Shown: one piece after another, positions 33,931 through 42,256 of the stretch
How positions within the stretch are numbered: the stretch's first letter is position 1
Layout of the letters: each line of letters begins with the position of its first letter
From: Streptomyces asoensis
GTDB lineage: Bacteria > Actinomycetota > Actinomycetes > Streptomycetales > Streptomycetaceae
Assembly (NCBI RefSeq): GCF_013085465.1
Contig: NZ_CP049838.1
Location: forward strand, 6,076,001-6,140,000
Direction: 5' to 3'
Length of the DNA stretch: 64,000 bases
Notes under the pieces: generated by a model
What the model saw: the letters and a program-made list of their open reading frames with translations, nothing else
Told to the model about the DNA's origin: nothing
Database searches by the model: none
Made by a program: the position numbers and the translations under genes

Positions 33931-35457
33931 TTACGTCGGGCTGAGTCCGTGGCTGCGCAGCCACGGCAGCGGGTCGATCGCGGAGCCTCCCGCGGGCCGG
34001 ACCTCGAAGTGCAGGTGCGGGCCGGTGGAGTTGCCGGAGTTGCCGGAGTACGCGACCGGGTCGCCGGCCTTGACCGTCGTACCGGAGGAGACGCGGTAGC
34101 TGGAGAGGTGGCAGTACCAGGTCTCCGTGCCGTCCTTCGCCGTCACGATCAGCATGTTGCCGTAGGCGCTGTTCCACTGCGTCCGTACGGTGCCGTCAGT
34201 CGCCGCCATCACGGTCGTGCCGTAGGAGACGGGGAAGTCGATACCGGTGTGCTGGGACATCCAGTTGATGCCGGCCTGGCCGAAGTAGGCGCTGAGGCCG
34301 TGCTGTGCGACCGGGAGGGCGTACTTGGGGCGCAGCCGCTCCTTGCGGGCCGCCTCGGCCGCCGCCTTCTTCTTCTCGGCTTCCTGCTGCGTCTTGAGGT
34401 CGATACGTTCCTGCGTCCGGCTGGCCCGGTCGGCGAAGTCGTCGGCCTCGGCGCTGAGGGTCTCGAGCTGGGCGTCCAGCTTGTTGTTGGCGGCGGACGG
34501 TTTCACCGGCTGCGCGTCCGAGGCGGAGGCCGTGGTGTCCTTGTCGTCGCCGCCGGTCAGCGTGCCGACCGAGGCCGCGGCGATCCCGGCGACCCCCATC
34601 ACACAGACCGAGGGGACGGCCACGGTCAGCAGCGCGGAGCGCTTCGCGGGCATCCGGCGCCGGGAACGGTTCGCGTTGCGGGCGGCCGCCCGTCCGCCCG
34701 GCGCGGGGGCCGGGGCCGCCTCTTCCTGGTCGTCGAGGAGGGATAGCGGGGCACCGTCGGGCAACTCACCCTCGGCCGGGGCGTGTTCGTCGAGCCCGAC
34801 CTGTTCGAAGGTGGCGGTGGCCTGCTGGTCGAACGGGACCTCGGCCTGCTGCTCGTGCTCGTCGGAGGCCTGCTGGGCGCCCTCGCCGCCGTCCGAGTTC
34901 CACTGCGTGGCGTCGTAGGCGCCGGTGTCGAAGGCCTGCGTGCCCCATTCCCACTGCTGGGTCTGGTCGGCGGGGCTCACGGACTGGTCGGGCTGGAGCC
35001 AGGCGCTCGCATCCCACTGTCCGCTGGCATCCGGTGCCGTGCCCTGCTGCGGAACGGCGTTCAGCTGCTGGTGGTGGTCGGTGGACCAAGCGGTGGCGTC
35101 GTACGCGCCCGTGTCGTAGGCGGCATGGTGCTGGGCCGCGTACCCGTCGTAATTCAGGGTCTGGTGACTGCCCGTGTCCGGGGCCTGGTGGCCGCCGGTG
35201 CCCCACTGGGTGTTGTCGTACGTGCCGGTGGCGGCGACCGTGGCGTCGCCCGGAAGCTCGCCGAAGAGCGGGTCGGCCTGCGGGAAGTGGCCGGTGGCGT
35301 GGGCGCCGGCGTCGAAGGCGCCGGTCTCGTAGCCGTGGTACGTGGTGAAGCCGTCGTGCTGGGCTTCCTGGGTGCCGTACGACGCGTAGTGCGCCGAAGC
35401 GGCGTCGGAAGCCGGGGTCGGGGTGGTCATGATCCCCGACGGGTGACGGTCGTTCAC
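33931..35457 (-). CDS. Membrane-anchored M23 metallopeptidase
   Basis: A 508-residue protein. The first 270 residues are a cytoplasmic disordered tail rich in Tyr, Gln, Gly and Asp, with recurring FDTGAYDATQW-like segments (at least three copies). A basic stretch NRSRRRMPAKR leads into one TM helix (LLTVAVPSVCVMGVAGIAAA). A coiled coil (EAEKKKAAAEAARKERL) and the lysostaphin-type M23 domain follow: zinc ligands in HTGIDFP and PHLHFEV, with GYxxxxxH replaced by GTETWYCHL. It should cut peptidoglycan cross-bridges or activate amidases. GTG at 35457 has AAAGAGAAG upstream and is preferred over TTG 35478. Confidence 0.9.
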   Translation of the reverse strand: MNDRHPSGIMTTPTPASDAASAHYASYGTQEAQHDGFTTYHGYETGAFDAGAHATGHFPQADPLFGELPGDATVAATGTYDNTQWGTGGHQAPDTGSHQTLNYDGYAAQHHAAYDTGAYDATAWSTDHHQQLNAVPQQGTAPDASGQWDASAWLQPDQSVSPADQTQQWEWGTQAFDTGAYDATQWNSDGGEGAQQASDEHEQQAEVPFDQQATATFEQVGLDEHAPAEGELPDGAPLSLLDDQEEAAPAPAPGGRAAARNANRSRRRMPAKRSALLTVAVPSVCVMGVAGIAAASVGTLTGGDDKDTTASASDAQPVKPSAANNKLDAQLETLSAEADDFADRASRTQERIDLKTQQEAEKKKAAAEAARKERLRPKYALPVAQHGLSAYFGQAGINWMSQHTGIDFPVSYGTTVMAATDGTVRTQWNSAYGNMLIVTAKDGTETWYCHLSSYRVSSGTTVKAGDPVAYSGNSGNSTGPHLHFEVRPAGGSAIDPLPWLRSHGLSPT

Positions 35458-35503
35458 CAACTTCTCTTTCGCCGACAACAGGGGCTGCCAGAGCAGTGCG
35501 GCG

Positions 35504-35533
35504 ACTGTACCCGGCAGTACGCGGGCACGACAA
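35504..35533 (-). promoter_or_regulatory. Promoter of the M23 peptidase gene
   Basis: On the minus strand TTGTCG (35528-35533) and TACAGT (35504-35509) are 18 bases apart. A 7-bp inverted repeat CCGCAGG/CCTGCGG (35538-35558) lies just upstream and could be an operator. Confidence 0.5.
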
Positions 35534-35636
35534 TCTTCCGCAGGTTTCGTGCCTGCGGGAAAGGGGCATTCGGCCGTGTTTCGGGGGACGGCGGGCGCGG
35601 GTTTGGCCCTACGTTCGAATGACGTTCGATATCGGA

Positions 35637-35690
35637 CGGCGGTCGGACCGCGGTCGGACCGCGGCCGGACGGCGGTCGGATGGTCGTGAA
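35637..35690. repeat. GGTCGGACCGCG tandem repeat
   Basis: A 12-base unit, GGTCGGACCGCG, is repeated about four times with small changes in the gap between two minus-strand genes. Each unit contains the self-complementary GGTCGGACC. Confidence 0.75.
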
Positions 35691-35710
35691 GGGTGTCGGC
35701 AGGGGCGTTG

Positions 35711-36715
35711 TCAGGCCACGGTGAGGCCGTCGGTCTGGGTGCCTGTGCGGGTGCCGGCTCGGCCGCCGGTCCGAGCGCCTGCGGACGCTCCCGTACGCGC
35801 CGTGTCGAGGGCCTGCCGTATGCCGGTGGCGACGGCCGGGTGGACAGGCAGGGCGAGGTGGCCGATCCCGGTCACCCGGACGTTCTGTACCAACAGGTCG
35901 GGATGGTCGACGCAGGCGGTCTCCAGTGGGTCCATGAGGTGGTCGAGGTCGCTCCAGAAGCTGACGAACTGCGTACGGCAGCCCGGCGCCGGCCGGGAGA
36001 GTTCCTCGATCAGCGCGGAGCCCGGGCGCATCTGGCGCACGATCGGGTGCGCGTTCGCCAGCGGCGCCACCCGGGTGCCGGAGTGCGGGGTGCCCAGCGT
36101 GACGAGTGTCCTGACCCGGCCGTCACCGCCCAGCCGCTGCACGTAGTAGCGGGCGATGAGGCCGCCCAGGCTGTGGCCGACCACGTCGACCTGCGAGCTG
36201 CCGGTGCGCTCGCAGATCTCCTCTATGTGCCGGCCGAGCAGCTCGGCGGCTGTCCGGATGTCGCAGGTCAGGGGGGAGTAGTTGAGCGACTCCACCCGGT
36301 GCCTGCCGTGCTGGGCGAGGCTGCGGCGCAGCAGGACGAACACGGAACGGTTGTCGATGAACCCGTGCAGCAGGACGACCGGGAGCGGGGCCTTGGTCGG
36401 CAGCAGTGCCGGGTCCTCGGCGCCGGCCACCCTGGGCAGCGCGGGGCGGGCCGTGGCGCGGCGCTCCTGGGCGATGCCGGAGGGGTAGAGGAGCAGGTGG
36501 CCCGCGAGGATCGCGAGATCCAGGGCGGTCGCCTTGAGGAGGGTCAAGGAGAGTCCGGCCAGTCTGCTCGGCAGGCCGGGGAGGCCGGGGAGTCCTGGGA
36601 GGTTCGGCAGGGTCGGGAAGCTTGAGAGGTTCAGGATGCCCGGAAGGGTCCGCATGTCCGGCAGCAGACGCTGGCACAGCGGAAGAAAGGGCTGAAGTGC
36701 CCGGGTGACCTTCAT
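35711..36715 (-). CDS. Alpha/beta-hydrolase, lipase-like
   Basis: A 334-residue triacylglycerol-lipase type hydrolase (PGAP1/LipA group). The N-terminal 50 residues include a Leu-Pro repeat (FPTLPNLPGLPGLPGLPS), followed by a hydrophobic helix ATALDLAILAGHLLL that may anchor it. The oxyanion segment is VVLLHGFIDN near residue 117. Nucleophile Ser182 sits in GHSLGG; GTPHSGTR follows, and the catalytic His is in GIGHLALP. The Asp is probably in FWSDLDHLM. ATG at 36715 has AGGAGG six bases upstream. A C-terminal Thr/Gly/Arg tail of about 25 residues is low complexity. The substrate is likely a short- or medium-chain ester. Confidence 0.85.
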   Translation of the reverse strand: MKVTRALQPFLPLCQRLLPDMRTLPGILNLSSFPTLPNLPGLPGLPGLPSRLAGLSLTLLKATALDLAILAGHLLLYPSGIAQERRATARPALPRVAGAEDPALLPTKAPLPVVLLHGFIDNRSVFVLLRRSLAQHGRHRVESLNYSPLTCDIRTAAELLGRHIEEICERTGSSQVDVVGHSLGGLIARYYVQRLGGDGRVRTLVTLGTPHSGTRVAPLANAHPIVRQMRPGSALIEELSRPAPGCRTQFVSFWSDLDHLMDPLETACVDHPDLLVQNVRVTGIGHLALPVHPAVATGIRQALDTARTGASAGARTGGRAGTRTGTQTDGLTVA

Positions 36716-37217
36716 GGCCGACCTCCTGTCGGCACGCTGAGGACTTCTCTGTCCCCCGTGTGCCCTCGTGGAAGTCGCGGTGGAGGAGGTCGATCGGGCA
36801 CGGCAGGGAGTGGGGCGGGTGCGGCCTGGCGTGCGGGGCGTGTACGGCTTGTGTGACACCCGTTGCACCGATGACGTGACAAGGAACCCTGCCGGTCTGG
36901 CGACGAGGCTCCCCGCTGTCGTGCCTTACCTGTCCTACGTGCCCATCGTGCCTTCCGATGCGCCGTACCGCCACGCCAGCGGCCTGTGGCGTGACGGTAC
37001 GGCGACCTCTTTGCGGCTCCCGGTGCGACCGATCCCCCGTGGCGCGGGGGATCGGTGCGCGGTGAAAGTTTCCCTTCGTGTGATTTCCCCCTCGGTCCAC
37101 ACCGTGAAACTGCCGGTTGCGGGATGCTGGGGATAACGTTCGTTCACTTCCCCGGGCGGTCTGGCACGGGGTGTCCGTGCCGTTGAGGATGGACGTAGTC
37201 GCTTCATGGAGGCAGTG
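36716..37217. other. Intergenic control region with hairpin
   Basis: 500 bases between the divergent lipase and icmB genes. A 12-bp perfect hairpin (37028-37039 with 37045-37056) stands alone in the middle, followed on the plus strand by an A/T-rich stretch (GTGAAAGTTTCCC). It could end an unseen short transcript. No gene is evident. Confidence 0.5.
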
Positions 37218-37634
<417 letters not shown>

Positions 37635-37672
37635 GCGGGTTGTTGTGCGGGTGGCACGGGTGGGCGTTCTCC

Positions 37673-37742
37673 TGGGGGCTGCCGCCCCCTGACCCCCGCT
37701 TCGGCCCTGAAGGGGCCTCGTCCTCAAACGCCGGACGGGCTG
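37673..37742. repeat. Streptomyces dispersed intergenic repeat
   Basis: The sequence GGGGGCTGCCGCCCCCTGAC, continuing into CGTCCTCAAACGCCGGACGG, matches from memory a short element found between genes at many places in Streptomyces genomes. It can fold into two hairpins and lies between convergent genes, so it may act as terminator. Confidence 0.6.
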
Positions 37743-39382
37743 GTGGATGCCGGCCGGTGCGGTGAAGGCGTCCCCAGTTCCTGCGTCATCACCGCCCGCA
37801 GTCGCAGCGTCCTGCCCAGTCGTTGGAATGCCTCCGCCCAGTAGCCGCCGGCGCCCGGGGAGGCGTCTTCCGGTTCGTCCGGTACTGCCAGGAGGGCGTC
37901 GAGGCGGGTGGCCTCCCCGGGGTCGAGGCAGCGTTCTGCCAGGCCCATGACGCCGCTGAAGCTCCAGGGGTAACTGCCCGCGTCCCGTGCGATGTTGAGC
38001 GCGTCGACGACGGAACGGCCGAGCGGCGTGGCCCACGGCACGGGGCATACGCCGAGCAGTTGGAAGGCCTCCGAGAGTCCGTGGGCGGCGATGAAACCGG
38101 CGACCCACTCGGCCCGTTCGGCCACCGGAAGCGTGCCCAGCAGCTTGGCCCGTTCGGCGAGCGAGACCGCGCCCGGCCCGCCCGCGCCGGGCGCCGACGG
38201 CACCCCGAGCAGCGCACGCGACCAGTCGGCGTCGCGCTGCCGGACGGCGGCCCGGCACCAGGCCGCGTGCAGTTCGCCCAGCCAGTCGTCGGCCACCGGC
38301 AACGCCACGATCTGCTCCGGCGTACGGCCGCCCAGGCGCGCCGGCCAGGTGGCGAGCGGGGCCGCCTCCACGAGTTGGCCGAACCACCAGGACCGCTCAC
38401 CCCGGCCGGGCGGCGCCTTGGCCGACACGCCGTCGCGTTCCATGGCCGCGTCGCACTCGTGCGGGGCCTCCACGAGGAGCGTCGGTGTGTCCAGGGTGTG
38501 GTCGACGGCCACGCACGCGCCGGCCCTGACCGCCATCCGCGCGGCGAGCGCCGAACCCGGCAGCGCCGAGAGCAGCTCCGCGGCGGTGGCCCGCACGTTG
38601 CGGCTCCGGTCCGTCAGGGCCTGCTCCAGGAAGGGCTCGTCCCGCGGGCCGAGGCCGGTGCGCAGCGAGTCGAGGAACATCAGCCGGTCCTCGGCACGTT
38701 CTGTCGACCAGGACGCGGCCAGCAGTTCGCGGGCCGCGTCGGGGTCGCGGAAGCGGATCGACGCCAGGAGGGCGACCCGCTCGGCGAACAGGCCCTCCCG
38801 CCAGAGCGTTTCGGCGCGTTCGGTCTCCGCGGGACCCGGCAGCGAGGTGCCGCCGCCCGGGGTCGCGCGCAGGGCGAACCGCCAGTCGGGGTTCAGCCGG
38901 GCCAGCCACAGGGCGCGCGGTCCGGCGAACTCCAGCGCCGCCGGGCGCAGGTCCGTACGCCCGCGTGCCGCGTCGAGCAGCGCGGGGAGGGACTCGGCGG
39001 GCGCGGCGAACCCGCGGGCGTTCACCGCCGTCAGCCACTGGGGCAGCAGCTCCATGAGATCCGGTGCCGTGCCTCTGCGGCCGCCCGCGCCGGTGCCGGG
39101 GCGGTCGGCCAGCAGGAAGGCGAGCCGACGGGCCGCCGCGACGGGCAGTGCCGGACGGGGGTCCTCGGCGGTCGGCGCCGGCAGGGGGGCCGCCCGGCCC
39201 GGGCGCAGACCGGCCCGTCGGCGTACGGTCTCCGCGGCCGCCGCGTCCAACAGCGCGGCCGGCGCGGCCCGGCCGGGGGTCGCGCCCGGGGGCGTACGGC
39301 GATCCGTGCCGAGCAGGGCGGTGGTGACCAGGTCCTCCCAGGCGGGCAGCGGGGAGCGGGGTGGGGTCGGGGTGGCGTTCAT
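37724..39382 (-). CDS. DUF5691-type protein of the MoxR/SWIM cluster
   Basis: A 552-residue soluble protein, Ala/Arg/Leu-rich, with no signal or membrane segment. The N-terminus (WEDLVTTALLGTDRRTPPG) and HEAT-like helices in the middle (SRNVRATAAELLSALPGSAL) suggest a helical-repeat scaffold. From memory its family (DUF5691) co-occurs with SWIM, MoxR, DUF5682 and VWA proteins; that is the order here. AAGGGAG lies five bases before the ATG. It follows the SWIM gene by 82 bases and probably shares its damage-type promoter. Function unknown; a partner-binding role in the ATPase complex is inference. Confidence 0.75.
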   Translation of the reverse strand: MNATPTPPRSPLPAWEDLVTTALLGTDRRTPPGATPGRAAPAALLDAAAAETVRRRAGLRPGRAAPLPAPTAEDPRPALPVAAARRLAFLLADRPGTGAGGRRGTAPDLMELLPQWLTAVNARGFAAPAESLPALLDAARGRTDLRPAALEFAGPRALWLARLNPDWRFALRATPGGGTSLPGPAETERAETLWREGLFAERVALLASIRFRDPDAARELLAASWSTERAEDRLMFLDSLRTGLGPRDEPFLEQALTDRSRNVRATAAELLSALPGSALAARMAVRAGACVAVDHTLDTPTLLVEAPHECDAAMERDGVSAKAPPGRGERSWWFGQLVEAAPLATWPARLGGRTPEQIVALPVADDWLGELHAAWCRAAVRQRDADWSRALLGVPSAPGAGGPGAVSLAERAKLLGTLPVAERAEWVAGFIAAHGLSEAFQLLGVCPVPWATPLGRSVVDALNIARDAGSYPWSFSGVMGLAERCLDPGEATRLDALLAVPDEPEDASPGAGGYWAEAFQRLGRTLRLRAVMTQELGTPSPHRPASTSPSGV

Positions 39383-39464
39383 GAGACTCCCTTCTGTTGC
39401 CGTCGTCGTTGTCGTGTCGGCTGTTGTGGCTGTTGTGGCTGACGTCGCTGTTGCGGGGGGTCGT

Positions 39465-40817
39465 TCAGCACAGGCGTACCGCCTCTCCCGGGCCCGTCGG
39501 CCAGGCCGTCAGCGGGGTGAAGCCACGGTGGCCGCACTCGCCGAAGACCCGGACGGGGGCGCCGCCCGAGAGGGCGACCAGGCGCCACAGGCCAGGGCGG
39601 GAGACCGCCGCGAGCGTGAGCGGCAGCGCCGTGTCGCCCTCGGCGTCCGCCAGTTGCCAGAAGTCGCCGTCCGGGGTCGGTATGACGTTGTCCAGCGTCA
39701 CCGGGACGGAGTCCTGCCAGGGGTCGTGGCGCAGGGTTTCGCCGTAGCGGGCGGTCGCCTCGGTCGTCGTCATGCCCGGGGGACGGGTCCCGGTGAGGAC
39801 GGGTGGGGCGAACTGCTCGCCGAGGGAGACCCGTTGTTGTCCCGCGCCCGGGTGGCCGGACAGCTCGGCGTCCAGGGCGAGGCCGACGGGCAGGGTGAGC
39901 TCCGGTGCGCGGCCCGCGGCGCCGTAGGAGAGGAGGAGCGCCGTGCGGCCCGAGGCGGTGCCGTACAGCCAGATGCGGCGGGTCGTCAGTTTCGGGTCCG
40001 GCGTGTCGTACTGGGCGAGCACCAGCCAGTGGTCGCGAACCGGCGGACCCGTCGGCGAGGTCGGCAGACCCACGCGGGCGCGGACCGTCGCCGCCAGGGC
40101 GTCCGGCAGTCGCTCACGGTGCAGCCAGCCCTGGTCGAGGAGGTGGAGCAGCGCGCACTCCTCCAGCAATCGCACCGGCCAGTCCGGCCCGGACCCCGGG
40201 ACCGCCCCCAACTCCCGGACACGGGAGGCCAGTCCGGGTGCCTGCGCGTCGACCATGCGGGCCGCCGTCTCCTCCCACAGCGCATACCCCGACTGCTCGG
40301 CCGTGGCCAGGCCTGAGCGCAGGAGGTCGGCGAGCCGCTCCTCCAGTTCCGTCGCCCCCGCGGTGATCCGCTCGGCGCGCCGCTCGGCCCGGCGGCGCGC
40401 CCCCTCCGGATCGGCGGAGCCGGACCCGGAACCCGTGGCGCCCGCCTCCCGTTTCTCCTGTGCGCGCCTGCGTCCCGCGATCCACTGCTCGGCCCAGTCC
40501 GGCGCCCGCTCCGCCGGCGTGGCCCCCTCGCCGCCCGACCAGAGCAGCAGCAGCCCGAGCGCGTGCTTGCAGGGGAACTTACGGCTCGGACAGCTGCACG
40601 TGTACGCCGGGCCTGTCCCGTCCGCGGTGTCGACGACCGTCCGGTACGGCGTGCCGCCGCTGCCCTCGCACAAGCCCCATACCGCCCCCTCCCGCGAACT
40701 GCCCGTGCCCGACCACGGATCGGCCGTGCCGAGTTTGCTTCCCGCTTTGCGTGACGTGGAGTCAGGCGCCAGTGCCAGCACCTGGTCCGCCGTCCAGCGC
40801 ACCCCCTGCTGAGTCAT
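39465..40817 (-). CDS. SWIM zinc-finger protein (YehQ-like)
   Basis: A 450-residue protein with a SWIM zinc finger in the first 90 residues: YTCSCPSRKFPCKHALGLLL gives the CxC...CxH ligand set. The rest is helical with a later region LPVTLAAVSRPGLWRLVALS. SWIM fingers bind DNA or proteins in recombination-linked factors and occur in YehQ, the partner of MoxR-type YehL in E. coli. ATG at 40817 is 7 bases from a -10 (TACCTT), so the message should be leaderless. The promoter matches the damage-response motif. Divergent from the MoxR gene by 180 bases. Confidence 0.85.
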   Translation of the reverse strand: MTQQGVRWTADQVLALAPDSTSRKAGSKLGTADPWSGTGSSREGAVWGLCEGSGGTPYRTVVDTADGTGPAYTCSCPSRKFPCKHALGLLLLWSGGEGATPAERAPDWAEQWIAGRRRAQEKREAGATGSGSGSADPEGARRRAERRAERITAGATELEERLADLLRSGLATAEQSGYALWEETAARMVDAQAPGLASRVRELGAVPGSGPDWPVRLLEECALLHLLDQGWLHRERLPDALAATVRARVGLPTSPTGPPVRDHWLVLAQYDTPDPKLTTRRIWLYGTASGRTALLLSYGAAGRAPELTLPVGLALDAELSGHPGAGQQRVSLGEQFAPPVLTGTRPPGMTTTEATARYGETLRHDPWQDSVPVTLDNVIPTPDGDFWQLADAEGDTALPLTLAAVSRPGLWRLVALSGGAPVRVFGECGHRGFTPLTAWPTGPGEAVRLC

Positions 40818-40824
40818 GCCATCG

Positions 40825-40847
40825 AAGGTAGATCCCCCCACTGACAA
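40825..40847 (-). promoter_or_regulatory. PafBC-type damage promoter, SWIM/DUF5691 arm
   Basis: On the minus strand TTGTCAGTG (40839-40847), 8 bases, then TACCTT (40825-40830) match TTGTCRGTG-N8-TANNNT in full. Transcription would begin at or near the SWIM-protein ATG (leaderless). Confidence 0.8.
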
Positions 40848-40930
40848 TCGGTCCGGCGAGCGCCCGCCGGGCTGTCCGGCGGCCGCCCTGCGCGGGTGGC
40901 CGGAAGGACGTTTTCGCAGGTCGGATCGCA

Positions 40931-40953
40931 TTGTCAGTGGCGTGGTGCACGGT
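40931..40953 (+). promoter_or_regulatory. PafBC-type damage promoter, MoxR arm
   Basis: TTGTCAGTG (40931-40939), 8 bases, then CACGGT: the upstream half is perfect and the -10 deviates in its first base (C for T). With the opposite promoter it forms an inverted pair about 80 bases apart. Confidence 0.65.
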
Positions 40954-40997
40954 GGACACCAGATGCCGAACCGGCCGAGCTGGAGGGGGCCTCAGCC

Positions 40998-42140
40998 ATG
41001 TCCGTGTCCGTAGATCCGACGGCAGATCCAACGTCCGTGGAACCGAGTGGGAACGAGTCGGCGGAAGCATTGCGTCCGCACGCCGAGGACGCCTTCGCCG
41101 ACGAACTCGCCGCGCTGGCCGCGCAGGACGACCGCCCGCGCCCGGCCCGCTGGAAGCTGTCGCCGTGGGCCGTTGCCACCTATCTCCTCGGCGGTGTCCT
41201 CGCCGACGGCACGGTGATCTCGCCGAAGTACGTGGGCCCGCGCCGCATCGTCGAGGTCGCCGTGTCCACCCTCGCCACCGACCGCGCCCTACTGCTGCTC
41301 GGCGTCCCGGGCACCGCCAAGACCTGGGTCTCCGAACACCTGGCCGCGGCGGTCAGCGGTGACTCGACGCTGCTGGTGCAGGGCACCGCGGGCACACCGG
41401 AGGAGGCGATCCGCTACGGCTGGAACTACGCGCAGCTGCTCGCGCACGGGCCGAGCCGGGACGCGCTGGTGCCCAGCCCCGTCATGCGGGCCATGGCGGA
41501 GGGGGCGACGGTGCGGGTGGAGGAGCTGACCCGGATGCCGGCCGACGTGCAGGACACCCTCATCACCATTCTGTCCGAGAAGACACTGCCGATACCGGAG
41601 TTGGGGCAGGAGGTGCTGGCGGTCCGCGGGTTCAGTCTCATCGCCACGGCCAACGACCGCGACCGCGGGGTCAACGAACTGTCCAGCGCCCTGCGCCGCC
41701 GCTTCAACACGGTCGTGCTGCCGTTGCCCGAGAGCGTCGAGGCCGAGGTGGACATCGTCGCCCGGCGCGTCGACCAGATCGGCCGCTCCCTCGACCTGCC
41801 GGCCGCTCCCGACGGTATCGACGAGATCCGCCGGGTGGTGACGGTCTTCCGCGAACTGCGCGCAGGCGTCACCTCCGACGGCCGTACGAAGGTGAAGTCG
41901 CCGAGCGGCACGCTGTCCACCGCCGAGGCCATCTCCGTCGTCACCGGAGGTCTCGCACTGGCCGCGCACTTCGGCGACGGCGTGCTGCGGGCGGGGGACG
42001 TGGCCGCGGGCATCCTCGGCGCCGTCGTCCGCGATCCGGCGGCCGACCGGGTCGTCTGGCAGGAGTACCTGGAGGCGGTCGTCCGGGAACGGGCCGGCTG
42101 GACGGACTTCTACCGGGCCTGCCGGGAGGTGAGCGCGTGA
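40998..42140 (+). CDS. MoxR-family AAA+ ATPase (YehL-like)
   Basis: A 380-residue AAA+ ATPase. Walker A is GVPGTAKTW and Walker B is VRVEELTRM, with sensor 1 in LIATANDRDRGVNELSSAL and the Arg finger in RRRFN. The C-terminal lid follows. A disordered acidic N-terminus of about 50 residues precedes. MoxR proteins work as chaperones or remodelers with VWA partners that use a MIDAS metal site. ATG at 40998 has GGAGG eleven bases upstream. The stop overlaps the next small ORF by four bases, so the operon is tightly coupled. The damage-type promoter lies 45 bases upstream of the ATG. Confidence 0.92.
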   Translation: MSVSVDPTADPTSVEPSGNESAEALRPHAEDAFADELAALAAQDDRPRPARWKLSPWAVATYLLGGVLADGTVISPKYVGPRRIVEVAVSTLATDRALLLLGVPGTAKTWVSEHLAAAVSGDSTLLVQGTAGTPEEAIRYGWNYAQLLAHGPSRDALVPSPVMRAMAEGATVRVEELTRMPADVQDTLITILSEKTLPIPELGQEVLAVRGFSLIATANDRDRGVNELSSALRRRFNTVVLPLPESVEAEVDIVARRVDQIGRSLDLPAAPDGIDEIRRVVTVFRELRAGVTSDGRTKVKSPSGTLSTAEAISVVTGGLALAAHFGDGVLRAGDVAAGILGAVVRDPAADRVVWQEYLEAVVRERAGWTDFYRACREVSA

Positions 42141-42256
42141 ACGGGAGCGACGCAAGCAAGGGGAACGAGGAGATTCGGGCGTGGGCCCGCGGAGCGTGGA
42201 GGGTGGCTGTGGACGACGACACGAGGTGGCCCCGCAGGCGTGAGGCCAGGGGATGA
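42137..42256 (+). CDS. 39-residue bridging ORF between MoxR and DUF5682 genes
   Basis: GTG at 42137 overlaps the MoxR stop (GTGA), and its TGA overlaps the ATG of the next gene (ATGA), so the frame links the two exactly. GGGAGG lies seven bases before the GTG. The peptide is charged and Trp-rich: MNGSDASKGNEEIRAWARGA, then WRVAVDDDTRWPRRREARG. It may be a genuine small protein or only a ribosome-coupling device; conservation across species would decide. It is too short for common gene callers. Confidence 0.5.
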   Translation: MNGSDASKGNEEIRAWARGAWRVAVDDDTRWPRRREARG

